DNA from: Ilyonectria destructans
Taxonomy: Eukaryota > Ascomycota > Sordariomycetes > Hypocreales > Nectriaceae
Assembly: GCA_020740775.1 (NCBI GenBank)
Contig: JAHEWK010000005.1
Coordinates: forward strand, 868,001 to 932,000
Direction of reading: 5' to 3'
DNA length: 64,000 nucleotides
The translations under genes were made by a program, and so were the position numbers. Positions 34,566 to 46,047 of the stretch are shown in pieces. Within the stretch, counting starts at the first letter, position 1. Every line of letters begins with the position of its first letter. A model generated the notes under the pieces. That model was given only the letters and a program-made list of their open reading frames with translations, made no database searches and was not told where the DNA came from.

Positions 34566-36696
34566 ATGAGCACAATGAACGTTCAGGACAATCCCCCGGT
34601 GAAGATCACGCCTATTGTTCGCCAGTACAGCCTCAAGGCAGAGGAGGAGATGCCCGAAGACGTACTTTCGCAGGCTTTGGGCGCCGCAATTCGCAAGGAG
34701 GACACAGTAGCTGCAGAAAAAAAGCAGCAGCTAGTAGCCTGGAGAAGATGGATTGATTTTGGAAGCTGCAGGTAGGTGTCCAAGACTATCGTTGATGGCT
34801 AGAGGTATTCTAACTGTAAACAGCGATGCTGAGACTGCAGATTCTCTTGAGGCCCAGAGTCAGAAGGTGGTTATGCTCTGGAAGAAGTTTCATGCCCTAC
34901 ATCCTACCGAGAATGATGCACCACACTCCCCAACAACTGTCCCAACCATTTCTACATTGTATGAAGCGATCTGCCAGGCCGAGCAGGACTGGAATAACAA
35001 ACAGACCAAGGGCTTGGCCGCGGTGAGAGGGCGTTTCATGACCTTTGCTGACACGATGAATGACTATTCATACCTCTTCAAAGTCATACCCAGCGGAGAC
35101 AAGTATGTCAGCCTCATAACAGGCGTGGTATCTTCTGTAGTAACGGTACGATATCCCTTGACTACCCACATTGTCACCTATAAAGCTAAGCCCATCATAG
35201 ATCTCAGCAAACTACAAGAAGATTGCAGAAGGGTTCTCTCAAGCCCTCTCTGACGTTAGCGACTACCTACGCGCCACTAGAAAACGAGCCAAGATCGCCG
35301 ACACTCCCGACATGCGAAAACTAGTCGTCAGACTCTATACCGAGGTATTCGAGTTACTATGCAACGGATTGTTATGGTTCACAAGCTGGAGGAAGCGGGT
35401 CAGCGCCTCCCTCAACAAGAACTTCTACGACGATACGGTGGAACACCTTCTGACCAAGATTGAGAAGACCGTCTCCGCTATTGATCGAGAAGCCAGTAGC
35501 GTCGCGGACAATCGGCTGCTTGAAATTCATCAGGTGGTAGTGGACCGTCTTCGGCCTCTTGGGAATCAGAACCGGAGAGATAACACACAGACGATCCATG
35601 ACAAATTTGAGATGATCGAGTCTAGGATGCAGGAGCAATTGGGCTATCACTCGATTCAAACGCTAGGCTTTGTCGAAGAACATCAGGCATACGGTTGGTT
35701 TCCCTCTGATAAACTCTCAACTGAAAAATCGCTGAAGGAAGAATTCTTTAGATCGTCAAGTCCTTGAAAACACTCTGGAACCGGCACAGCAAGCAGCTCT
35801 TGGGGAGATTGAAGAAACAGATGCCGGAAATATCTCGGCAGATGGTATGTGGTAACCGATACAGGCAGCATCAACTAGCTTTCGTCATTGTACTAATGGC
35901 CCCCAAAGAAGAAGAGGAACGATGCTCTCGATATGACATCGAGCAACTCTCCGTTCCTCTCGCCAAGTATCTCGACGACGGTCGACATCAACTATCCAAT
36001 GCAATACAGGGGGATCCGTCCTCGATGATTCCAAGCGAGGTCCTCCTCGAGCTACAAAAGTGGATCAAATCTGGTGTCTCAAAGATGATATGGGTGCAAG
36101 GTGTGCCCATGGTGCCGCACCAGGTTGGCTTAACCCACGCAGCATTGAGGATCTGCGAGATCAGTATCCAGACTGGGATCCCTTGCGTCTCGTTCTTCAG
36201 CAAGAGAAAGTACGAATTTGAAGGAGCAAAAGACCTAACGGACAAAGAGGGTGGCCTGATTGCTCTCCTCTACTCTATCATCCGCCAGCTCGCCTGTCTC
36301 TTGCCAACAGCCATTCCAGTGACCGAGGGGCTGAAGGAGAGCAAGTTTCACTCGCTTGACGGAACTTTGGCGAGTGTACCTACTGCACTGGAGTTGATCC
36401 GAGCACTGCTCCTCCACGCTCCACCGACCTTGATCTGGGTTATCGACGGTCTGCAGCTCACCGAGACCAACTCGACTGTCCTGCACCTGCGAGCTTTCCT
36501 TTACATTATTCGAGAGCAAGAAACGAAGCGTATTTCTAAGGCCTGCTTTACTACTGAGCTAAACTGCTTTGTTCTCTCGCAAGCTACAACGATCTTTGAA
36601 CGGGTTGATACTCTCCAAGTGGCACAGAATCAACCTGGGGCAATCATGAGAGGTGGGTCTAATGTTAGTGACTTGGGAGGCCCTATTATGAAATAG
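34566..36696 (+). CDS. Fungal STAND-like (DUF7708-type) protein lacking a P-loop (633 aa)
   Basis: Exons 34566-34771, 34824-35145, 35201-35693, 35752-35844 and 35909-36696 close in frame at 633 residues. The N-terminal half is helical (AETADSLEAQSQKVVMLWKK, GRFMTFADTMNDYSYLFKVI with IPSGDKYVSLITGVVSSVV, KIAEGFSQALSDVSDYLRAT) and resembles the DUF7708-type N-terminal domain found in fungal NLR-like proteins. The C-terminal half looks like an NTPase remnant: MIWVQGVPMVPHQVGLTHAA occupies the place where a WVEGPPGSGKS-type P-loop would be, and APPTLIWVIDGLQL resembles Walker B, followed by SKACFTTELNCFVLSQA. The lysine/serine P-loop is missing, so ATP hydrolysis is unlikely. The name rests on memory of the family; function unknown. 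Divergent partner: the AAA gene. Confidence 0.7.
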
Positions 36697-37309
36697 ATTT
36701 CAGAGCATGTAGCTCCAGAGCACTATACTCGAGAAGTGCACATCAATATAGCGCCTATTACTCACAGAGCTGAACTGAACTGAGTCAATTCTTCTTGCAG
36801 TGAAAAATTGGGTCTTGATCATAAAAAAGTCAAGCTTCATCCACCTCGACGTGCTCTTCGGGAGTCAGCTCCTCCATAAGCGCACCAAACACTAGTTGTG
36901 AACAACACCTTCGATCGACTGCCCCGTAGGCATTACACAGATGTGAGTGGACACTACGTTCCCGTCAAGGTGTGGCGGGAGATGGAGGGTAGATACGGGA
37001 TGCCTCTGGAAGAGACGAAAGATGTTTTGTTACGGAAGTTTAGGAAGGCGGCTGCAGAACAAGAGGTTGAAGTTATTTAAGATCTAGTTGCGCACTGTTG
37101 ATAATCATGGGGATTTGAACGACACGAATTTAAGATCGAGGTATAAATGTGGAAAGATCGGATTCTGGTAGTTTGACGTTCGAAGATGAAGGTATTGAGA
37201 CCATCCAAATTTACATACACATTTCGGCCCCTTTAACATGTTTAATCAAGTAAACCATACGGAACTGTTTGACGTCAAATTATTGTAGACTTCGGGAGTA
37301 CATTCCGGC
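36697..37309. other. Intergenic, possible orphan exon
   Basis: It contains a plus-strand frame 36898-37080 (GHYVPVKVWREMEGRYGMPL...) without an ATG at its start. It could be an orphan exon or chance. No other gene seen. Confidence 0.35.
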
Positions 37310-38512
37310 CTACGCCGCGACTTGCAACACGGCCCGTCCAGCTACTTGTCCAGCAACCAATTTCTCTACCCAAGTATCCAGGTCCTCAAGCTTTCCCTTG
37401 GAAAGAATTGGCTTGTGTTTGGTTAGTACATGCTTAAACCCAGTCAGAGAATAACTACTACTCACATGGACAAGGCCTCGAGCAGTAAAGTCAAGCGCCT
37501 CCTCTACCTCCTTCAAGCTACCAACGACGCTTCCGACAATGTTGAGACGCCTCAACGCAACTAGAATGGGGGAAGCCCCAGCCATGATTGAAGGATCTTG
37601 AGGCAGCCCAACGGCTACCACGGTGCCATTTGGTCGCAGGAATGTTGGTGCGGAGTCGTAGGCTGCCTTGGTTGCCGCTGTCACGATGACGCCGTGCGCG
37701 CCATACGTCGTTATCTTCATGATTTCGGCGGTGATATCTTTCGTAGTCTGGAAATCAATGAAGATCTCAGCGCCGAGCTTCAGGCAAAGGTCGCGCTTGG
37801 CGTCGCCGCCGTCAATGGCAATCACCCTCATTCCCATAGCGCGCGCATATTGAATTGCAAAATGCCCGAGCCCACCACCGGCTCCTGGGAGGACGATCCA
37901 TTGGCCAGGCTTGACAGCGGATCTAAGATTAAATATTAGTAAACAGATCCAGGTATCCATCTTCGATATCGTGCCGTCTTACCGCTTACATGCCGTGTAG
38001 GCCGTGACGCCTCCACACATGATAGGGCCAGCTTCCTCATCAGAGACGCCATCGGGGAGCTTTGAGGTATATCGGCCATCCGCGAGACAATACTCCTGGA
38101 AAGTACCCGGAACTGAGAATCCACTGTTCTGTTGCTTGATGCAATGCACCTCGTCGACTCCATCCAGGCAGAACTCACACTCGCCACATGTGCTCGCAAT
38201 CCACTTGACGCCCGCGCGATCACCCAACTTCCACCGGCTTTCCATGCCTTCGCCAATTGCAACAACCTCGCCTGCGCCTTCGTGACCAGCAATGCCATGG
38301 GTGCTTGACATCATGCTGATACCAAAGCCGCTCCAGTCATCGTGCAACAACGACTTATCGGAACCACAAAGTCCAGTCCACTTAATTCTTACAAGGATCT
38401 GTCCTGGGCCAGGCCGCGGGACGTCGATATTCTCGACCTTGGTGGTGGAAGTTGGGCCCTTTCCTTGACGAACCGCAGCCCTCTGTTGTGTTGGAATTGC
38501 GGGTGAAGCCAT
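37310..38512 (-). CDS. Zinc-dependent alcohol dehydrogenase, ADH1 type (362 aa)
   Basis: Exons 38512-37983, 37922-37466 and 37411-37310 give 362 residues. This is a medium-chain dehydrogenase that oxidises alcohols or reduces aldehydes with NAD(H) in the cytosol. Catalytic zinc ligands: C49 (TGLCGSD) and H77-E78 (AGHEGAGEVV). Structural zinc cysteines: C109, C112, C115 and C124 (CGECEFCLDGVDEVHC). The Rossmann nucleotide loop is VLPGAGGGLGHFAIQYARAM with the acidic IDGGDAKR turn. The start ATG gives the usual fungal ADH1-like N-terminus. The last intron (37412-37465) has a good ACTAAC branch site. The promoter contains three CAGCTCRGTCCG repeats. Substrate specificity is not evident. Confidence 0.93.
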
Positions 38513-38683
38513 GTTTAGAAGAGGAGCAAAGATTAACCAGTAATATGCGATAAAATCCTTCGTACTATTGATAGTACCATCAATTGCTCAGAGACATGAG
38601 AGGCCACAAAGCCAACTTTGGGCTCATGGCAGGAGTATAAGTACCAAAGACCCTCATCAGATCATGCACCCCGCGATCAACTT

Positions 38684-38741
38684 CAGCTCGGTCCGCCCTG
38701 CAGCTCGGTCCGACGGGTGTGATCAGCTACAGCTCAGTCCG
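38684..38741. promoter_or_regulatory. Triple CAGCTCRGTCCG repeat upstream of ADH
   Basis: CAGCTCGGTCCG occurs at 38684 and 38701, and CAGCTCAGTCCG at 38730, about 170-230 bases before the ADH ATG. CGG/CCG triplets are typical half sites for Zn2Cys6 regulators, so this may be a binding cluster (inference). Confidence 0.4.
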
Positions 38742-40459
38742 GTTAATGCTGTCGGATTTATGGAAACAGGGTATTGTTAAGCGAGGACGTCACCTCAAGG
38801 TATCACTGGACCGTTTTGATTGTAGGACTGTGTGGGTCAATTGTTGCACATTGTAGTGTGACGGTCGTACGTCTTGGTGGTTGAGGACGGGCGTGCGAGC
38901 TTGGATCCTTGCACGGATTCTACGGAGCACATTCCCCTGCGCTGATCAATGCGGAGAGCTTTGTAGTGCGGGGATTATGTGGGCCAAAGAGTAGAAGGCA
39001 ACAGTGGGAGTCGAAGATGAGAATCTTGGTACCCAAAACATCGTCCGATTTTCGTGGAGCTCCTGACATCTAGCGCCAGGGTCATCTAGCCGGTATTAAG
39101 TTGGATTCAGACCAAGATATATGTTGCCTTGGGTCGCTTGGCTTCAGCAGATATTCAATACCATAGGCGTAAAACTGTTGGATGCGGAAGACGTGGCCCG
39201 GCTGGGCATGATAACTTGGCCATGGAACGTACTGCTTCCAATCAAGTCAGCCCATGCTCAAGCGATCTTCCCCAGTTTATGAGGTTACCCCAGTAGCGGG
39301 CCCCGCTGCGAAGAAATCTCACTGGTATGTAAACAACGCAATTAATTCCGCCCCCGCGTTGTCCTGAGTGTAGGTGCCTCTTCGGGCAAAAGGCAAACAA
39401 GATTCGACAAGGGGGGGTGTCAACAAGTGGAGAACACTGACACAGTATTTTCTAGTCATGCATGATTTTGGAATATGCAAGCCGGAACATAATCCAAAGG
39501 TCTCAGGCAATGAATACCAACTGGGTAGAGCCGACCGACAGTTTCGGAGCCGATTGCGCTGAGCGGCTCTGCTCGATCCGCGACTCCCAGAACCGATGTG
39601 TGAGATAGTCGTAAGCCATATCCCTAAGTATCCGGTCGAATATTACTACAGTTTCGATTGAACAAATCACAAATAATGAGCGGGAGAAGGAACAAGCATC
39701 AGCCCTGGAGTGTTTTAGAAGCTCATATTGACTCAACCGCCCCCATGCCGGTAAGCCGAGACCGTTTCACCATATGAATCAATCACATGGAGAAACACCC
39801 AAAATTTGGTGACAGTATAATTCAAGAGAGTTTAGTTGGTTTGGATGTCTCGACACAGGTCATTAGCACGTATTTAATTACAAAAAGATCACTTATAGGA
39901 AATGTGGAGGGAACTCTAGGGTAACCCCTTGAAGTATGAACACGCTTCAATTAGCCACAATAAATAAGGAATATCACCAGTACTACTATTCCAAGGGCGT
40001 TTGGAATTTCTTGAGTAAGTTAATGTACTCATATTTCGGTCCGCAAGTGAGTAAGTAGGCTTTCTGTTGAGCTTAGAAAAAGCTATCCTGATGCAACAAT
40101 TAAACAATGTCAATGACATTATATTGAGACATGACAGGTTGAGTTTGAACTTAATCTTGCATCAACAATACTTAAAATTTTTAGATTCTCAACTAAAATC
40201 CAAGCGACTGACGTGCGTGTAGGGATAACATGGGCGTTGTTGGGGATCTATAACGAGCTTTACCAAGGACTTCAGAGGTTCAGGCGCCAAACTGTGACTT
40301 GCAACATCTCCTCGTGTAAATGAAGAGCAACGTAATGGACAAACATATTTACATGAGATATGTGCAGCATGTATGGGTTGATTGAACAGCTTCCCAATTC
40401 ATTTACTCATTTGTGTTAATTACAGTCATCGACTTATTTCATTCTGACAGATCCGTCGC
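38742..40459. other. Long intergenic region, no gene seen
   Basis: About 1.7 kb between the ADH promoter and the 3' end of the PxpA gene. ORFs on both strands are short and unlike any family. AT-rich from about 39.8 to 40.45 kb. No repeat or transposon sequence was recognised. Confidence 0.5.
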
Positions 40460-41268
40460 CTAGAAACCCTTGGTCTTATTATATTCGTCCACAATCTCTC
40501 GGGTTGCCTTGAGAATCTCCACACAGCCTGGTGAATCTGAGTGACAACAGATTGTGATGGGATAGTCCTTAACTGGCATTTCAACAATTTCGCCAGTTAC
40601 AGCAGTCACCTTGCTGTCATACAGCTGCTGCTTCACATGCGCCTTCACATCTTCTATTTTCCACGGCTTTTTCTTCCGATCCACGATCAACGTACCGTCA
40701 GCACGATACTTGACATCGCCAAAGTACTCTGCCCAAAATTCAAGGCCGGCCTCCTTGGCAGCGGTTTCCATGTGTGTACCTGGCAGACCGAAAACTCGCA
40801 TTCCCTTTGGGACTCCTGCCCACACGGCTCTTGCTACCTCGAGGTCGCGAACCATCATGCCGTAAAGAATGCCGTGAGGCTTAACGTGGTGCATCTCGAC
40901 ACCTTCGCGGGCGAGAAAGCCTTGAAGTGCGCCGACTTGGTAAATAATATTGGTCGTATGTTCTTCTGGGGAAAGTTTCATCTCACGCCGACCAAAGCCT
41001 TGTACGTCTGGAAGGCCAGGGTGAGCTCCGATCTTAACGTTATGCTCTTTACAGAGCGCAACCGTCTCTGCCATAATGAGAGGATCGCCAGCACTTTCAA
41101 ATCATTAATGCCGGGGAAATGCACTCAAAGTCTGATCTAAACTCACTGGAACCCGCAGGCGACGTTGGCGTGATCAATCATGGGCAACAATTCCTTGTCT
41201 GGGCCACAGATGAAATTCCCATAGCCCTCGCCCATATCGACGTTGATGAGTCCTTTGTGCATCGTCAT
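40460..41268 (-). CDS. LamB/YcsF family protein, PxpA-like 5-oxoprolinase subunit A (251 aa)
   Basis: Exons 41268-41147 and 41093-40460 (53-bp intron) give 251 residues, the usual length of bacterial PxpA (about 250). Family hallmarks in order: INVDMGEGYGNF near the N-terminus, LPMIDHANVACGFHAGDPLI across the intron, MAETVALCKEHNVKIGAHPG, LPDVQGFGRREMKLSPEEH, HHVKPHGILYGMM, and near the end ITICCHSDSPGCVEI. In bacteria PxpA completes ATP-dependent 5-oxoproline hydrolysis with PxpB and PxpC, which are AHS1/AHS2 domain proteins; those domains are encoded 5 kb away at 46048-49948. The start could also be the second ATG (41262). A CTAAC...ACAG sequence just upstream hints at a 5' UTR intron. TGATAA occurs close upstream. 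Confidence 0.9.
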
Positions 41269-42898
41269 GATCGGCGTGCTCTGTCCCCTTTGTTAGATTG
41301 AATATGATAAAGACTTTCACAGTTCAAACAAATTTAGGGACGGTTGGATGAAGAAGGGTGAGGAAGATGAACCATCTCGACAGAGGGCATGCGGGCGCTG
41401 GCCATATCAAAGCGTTGCTCCAATAGTGGGGCTAGTCTCCAACGCCAAATCAGTTCAGCATGGGTCGGACTTCGGTGCCCGATAGCAACTCTGGTGTCTC
41501 GGAACCGAGGAAGCCGAGCGGGTCTGCATCCTTCGGAGTCGTGTGTCGTCAACGGTCGCCTCCATCGAAGAGGGCATATCAATTAGGGATGCTGCGTTTT
41601 ACTTTGGGAGGCGTTTTACTTCCAGTATCAACCTGCCAAGCAGTTGGGTTAAAGAATGGAACGGCAAATTGCCTGGTAGAGAAGCTGAAGTTAGCGACCC
41701 CGACCTGTAAACGGAGCATGATGGACGCTGCTTCCCACAACGTCGGTAATTTTCGCCAGCCTGTGCGAGTTGAAGATGACCTGTAAAACTTTTATTAACA
41801 TGATTCAGGCTCTAACTATATTTTTAAGCAGTATAGTCTCGTCGTCTAACTCGACGGCGATGATGGAGATGGTGGCCAAAGCATTTGGAGATATATTCCT
41901 TGTCGGGACAGAGTGGGCAGATCATTGAATGGAAGAGAGAACAATGGTTAGCTATGAAAACGTGCGCGGAAGATTCTTGATTCTCTCTGACCGGAAGATT
42001 CAGATTAATAAGTGCATGCTCTAAGCAGATCAATTCTTCATTCACGAGGATGATCTCTTTAAGGTTCACCCCACCACGTTTGCATGCATCGGAGGATTTC
42101 AGTTCTCCACGAAACAATCTCCGTTGACAGTTGTCTAAACAGATTTGCTGATGCCAGCGCTCATTACGTGTATGATGCTGAATTCTGGCCAATTCTGGCG
42201 GTTCCGTGCTGATGGAACGCTAAGCCCAGAGAATAACTCCACACCTCTCCTGGTCACCACATGGCTTCTTCGGACTCGGATTTCTTCGTAATTCACCCAT
42301 TGAGCTCACCGGACGAAAGGAATAGCCATCCAAAACGGGCGCATTGTCTCAGACGATATCTCAAACTAGGTTCAAAGGCCGAATTGTGGTCAGGACCGGC
42401 CCGGGCGCGAACAGCGGAAGACTCCAACAAGTTGGGGTTAATGATAAGGGGTCCAGTTTTCCCAAGTGATCGACCCCAATCTACCTAAACTTCACAGATT
42501 ACCGGGTTACTATCTCACTAGACCCCGAATGCTTTTGTCTAGGCAATCGTAGGCTTGGTATCATGGCGAGATAAGCCAACATCCTGGTTTCTTGTGGTCT
42601 TGATGCGACTCTGTCTGACCCCCTCGTCCGCTCGGAGTCTTTCTGCGACCGCTAATTGTTCACCAAGATCCTTGGTGAACCAGTTATCGGCAAATGCTCC
42701 CGACGCTGCGTAATGGTACTGTGCTTAGCATGGGTATGAATCGCATGATGTGTTATTCGTGATTTACTTAAAGTTACTTATCCACCCCCAATGGTTCATC
42801 GCGTAGCTCCTTGTCAAGTTTTCACATTCAAACCAATCTAGGATTCATAACAGTCTTGGTCCTTTCCCAAGTGACGGCATCTTTGGATACTCACCAAA
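41269..42898. promoter_or_regulatory. Divergent intergenic region between PxpA-like and symporter genes
   Basis: About 1.6 kb between two divergent genes of the putative cluster. GATA-type sites (HGATAR, the motif of AreA/NIT2 nitrogen regulators) occur at about 41304 (TGATAA), 42569 (AGATAA), 42684 (TTATC) and 42778 (TTATCC). A minus-strand ORF 41824-42192 with a CPLCPDKEYISKCFGHHLHH string may be a degenerate zinc-finger fragment, but no gene is supported. Confidence 0.4.
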
Positions 42899-45004
42899 AT
42901 GGCCGAAGAAAATGTCTTCCAGATCCCAACGCCCTTCTCCCCGGGCGTGGGTTACGGCCTCGTTGTGGGAGTCGGAGCCGCCTTCGCCATCGGCATGTCC
43001 CTGATCTCCTGGATTCTCAGCCGCTACATGAATGAAATCCAGGATTCCGAAATGTTCATGACGGCAAAGCACTCCGTCAAGACTGGTTTGACTGCATCTG
43101 CCGTCGTCTCTTCGTGGACCATTGCGACTACCCTCTTGAGCAGTACGACATACGGATATCGGTACGGAGTTTCCGGACCGTTCTGGTACGCCGCTGGCGC
43201 CTGTGTTCAGATCCTGCTATTCTCGGTCGCAGCTGTGGAGCTCAAACGGAAGGCCCCTAACGCCCAGACCTACCTTCAAGTCGTCAAAGTCCGTTACGGA
43301 AAGGCAGTCCATCTTGTCTTCACCTCGTACTCGTTGATCTACCAAATAATCACCACTGTCAACCTTCTGGTGGGTGGATCGGCCGTCTACGCTTCGATTA
43401 CTGGGGTCAACCGCGATGCCATTTGCTTCCTCTTTCCCGTGGGTGTGGTCATCTACACGTTGATGGGAGGAATTAAGGCGACGTTCATCACTGATTGGGT
43501 ATGCTATCATTCTCAAACCTCCAGGTGTCTAATGCTAATGGGTTGGTCCTAGATCCATACTGTGATCATCTACGTCATTATGCTCATGTCGCTCTTCGTC
43601 CTCTACGCAACCTCGAACGTTGTCGGCTCCCCCGGAAAGGTGTGGGAACTCCTTCGGGCAGCGGCAGTTCTCCACCCGGTTGATGGAAATGCAGAGGGAC
43701 AGTATCTTACAATGAGATCTCAACAAGGTGGTTTCGTCGGTCTGGTCTTCATCGGCGCTGGTTTCGCCGCGTGTGTCGACAGTCAGCTCTTCCAGAAGGC
43801 CATTGCTTGTGACCCTCGCAGCACCTCAATGGGATATATTCTCGGTGGCCTATCCTGGTTCACAATCCCCTTCGTGCTTGCGAGCACCTTCGGTCTTGCC
43901 GCTGCTGCCATGGAGCATCTTCCTGAGTGGCCTACCTACCCGAACCGAATGAACGACTATGAAGTCGCCTCAGGCCTTGCTATGCCCTATGCTGCAATCG
44001 CGCTAATGGGCAACGGAGGTGCAATTGCAGTGCTTCTGATGATCTTCATGGCTGTGACAAGCGCGATGTCGTCCGAAACCGTCGCCACAACGGCTCTCGT
44101 GACATACAACGTCTACCAGGCTTACATTAAGCCCAGTGCGACAGGCAAGCAGCTTCTCGCATTTTCTCACTTTGTTACTGTCGGCTTTGCCATCTTTGCG
44201 GCGTCGATTGCCGTGGCTTTCAACCATGGAGGCTTCAGCGTTGAGTTCCTCATCACAGCCATTGGTATTTTCGTCGACGCCGCCATTGTCCCTATGGCTT
44301 GCACCATCATGTGGAAGAAGCAATCTCGACTCGCAGCATTGATTGTTCCCCCGATTGGCTCTGCAGCGGGCATCATCGCCTGGTTTCTCACGGCCCACAA
44401 GAATGAAGGGACCATTTCAATTGCCACACTCAGCACAAACGAGCCCCTCGTGGCTGGAAACATCATGTCCCTGACCGCACCCTTAATTCTTACGCCCCTC
44501 ATCACGTACATTCGACCCGATAACTTCGACTGGTACACTTTCAAAGATCAGATCAAGCGTGGTGATGATGAGCACATTACTGTCGATGGGCGAGTCGTCA
44601 ACATCCAAAGTCCCGAGGCTGCCGCGGTGCTTGCCGAGCAAGAGAAACACGAGGAGGAGGATGATCAAATTCTTGTCAAAGCTAGGAACCGTGCGCTAGC
44701 TCTTGCCGCCTTCATCACTCTTTCTTTGTGTATTCTGTGGCCTATTCCTATGTATGCGTCGAGCTATGTCTTCAGCAAGGGCTTCTTCACCGGTTGGGTT
44801 GTTGTTCTATTCCTTTGGGCATTCTTTGCTGCTAGCGTCATTACGCTGCTTCCAATTTGGGAGGGTCGAGGTCCTATTGTAATGGTATGGCGGCGCCTTG
44901 TTGGAACGCCTCACATCGATGCTACTGGGACGGAATCAGACTCTGTTGCTGGTTCAAATTCGCCCGTTGAGAAAGTGGCAACACCTGTTGATATCAAGGC
45001 ATAA
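42899..45004 (+). CDS. Sodium:solute symporter family (SSS), urea-transporter DUR3-like (683 aa)
   Basis: Exons 42899-43498 and 43553-45004 (54-bp intron) give 683 residues. The protein has about 15 hydrophobic helices with SSS-family features: GVGYGLVVGVGAAFAIGMSL at the start, FMTAKHSVKTGLTASAVVSS (the conserved first-helix region), GVSGPFWYAAGACVQILLF, YTLMGGIKATFITDW before the intron, and VDSQLFQKAIACDPRSTSMG. The closest known fungal relatives are DUR3-type active urea/polyamine transporters at the plasma membrane. Placement between a PxpA-like gene and a urea-carboxylase-like gene suggests it imports the substrate of that pathway. Long hydrophilic segments lie near residues 540-580 and at the C-terminus. 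Substrate unproven. Confidence 0.9.
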
Positions 45005-45770
45005 TTGGGTAAATTTAGGAGGAGCAGTGAGATGAGATGGGATTAATTGAAGACTTCCTTTTTTTGATTGGGATATTTAGAGCTCAAAATCACGAAGTAG
45101 CTTATAGCGTCCAGAATCAAAATTTGTTCAATGCTATTCTTGAAGTATTCACACCGATTTCCATGCTGGCGTGCAATGTCCTCTACTGAGGCTGCGGCTG
45201 CCAACCCGCATGAACCAAGCAGACCCGTATCTGTCGTTCATGCCGCTTACGCCGTTCCCCCGCGTGTAGAGATAGTGGAAGAATATGATATCTGCCATCT
45301 GGAAGAACCAACCAGCCAGTAAGCTACAGGCACAGCCCATCAGAGATGACCCCGACGCCCCAAACCCCTTCAGGATACACCCCAACATTGGCTGAGGACT
45401 TGTTTATCCCTGACCCCAAATCATCGGCCATCTTGGGGTACTATCAGTTGTCATTGCGGGGTTTATCGGGCGCATGATAGCGTTTGGACAGGTTATCCTG
45501 GACTAAATATCGGAAATAGTCCTAGGGTGTATTTGTCAGTTGATAAGGCCGCTACTATTGATACGCCAAGAACGTGGCATCCTGGTGTATACCAAACTAT
45601 AGCCAGTGTGACATCATCTCGGAACCGAGCCCCCTCCTTTTACAGACAATTGTCGTATCCCGACCACTCATCTAGCAACATTAATATGTATCCCGGTTGT
45701 GATCGGTATATCTACTGCCACCGGAGCCGAGAGCCCGATCCCGGGGTCCCTAGTCTCTCCGCAGCGTAAG
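45005..45770. other. Intergenic region between symporter and carboxylase
   Basis: It contains a plus-strand ORF at 45131-45322 (MSSTEAAAANPHEPSRPVSV... from its internal ATG) with no recognised domain. Otherwise nothing is seen. The following bases hold GATA sites. Confidence 0.4.
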
Positions 45771-45936
45771 CTTTATCTCTACATTAGTAGATAAAGGAAT
45801 GATGCGAAACATCTCCAACTCATTACCAGTGGCCTGTTCTCTCCGCCCAATAATCGTTTGATGTCTTGGAGACGATTGAAGCTTGCTAATTCATAGGTCA
45901 GACCTGATTGAAGCTTTTATCCTTGCTCTTTATCTG
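45771..45936. promoter_or_regulatory. Cluster of GATA-factor sites before the carboxylase gene
   Basis: CTTTATCT (45771) and AGATAAAG (45789) form a perfect inverted pair with a 10-base spacer. Two more sites in TTATC orientation lie near 45917 and 45930. All four are within 280 bases of the ATG at 46048. Paired GATA sites are typical targets of AreA/NIT2-type nitrogen regulators; binding here is inferred. Confidence 0.5.
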
Positions 45937-46047
45937 CGTCCTCCTCCATACCGTTAACGTTTTTCTTGCATACCGCCCTTGAGTTTCGACTCCAATTCTT
46001 ACCTACCTCGAATCTAGAGAAGGGTTTCTTCCCTCAGCCACGCCAGG

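Noticed and set aside
35694..35767. Apparent frameshift in the STAND-like gene
   Set aside because: An intron 35694-35751 with a TTTAG acceptor restores the frame (…HQAY then DRQVLENTLEP), so no mutation needs to be assumed.
41824..42192. Minus-strand ORF with CPLCPDKEYISKCFGHHLHH
   Set aside because: Resembles a zinc finger only loosely, has no neighbouring exons, and lies in the shared promoter region of two cluster genes. Kept only as a note.
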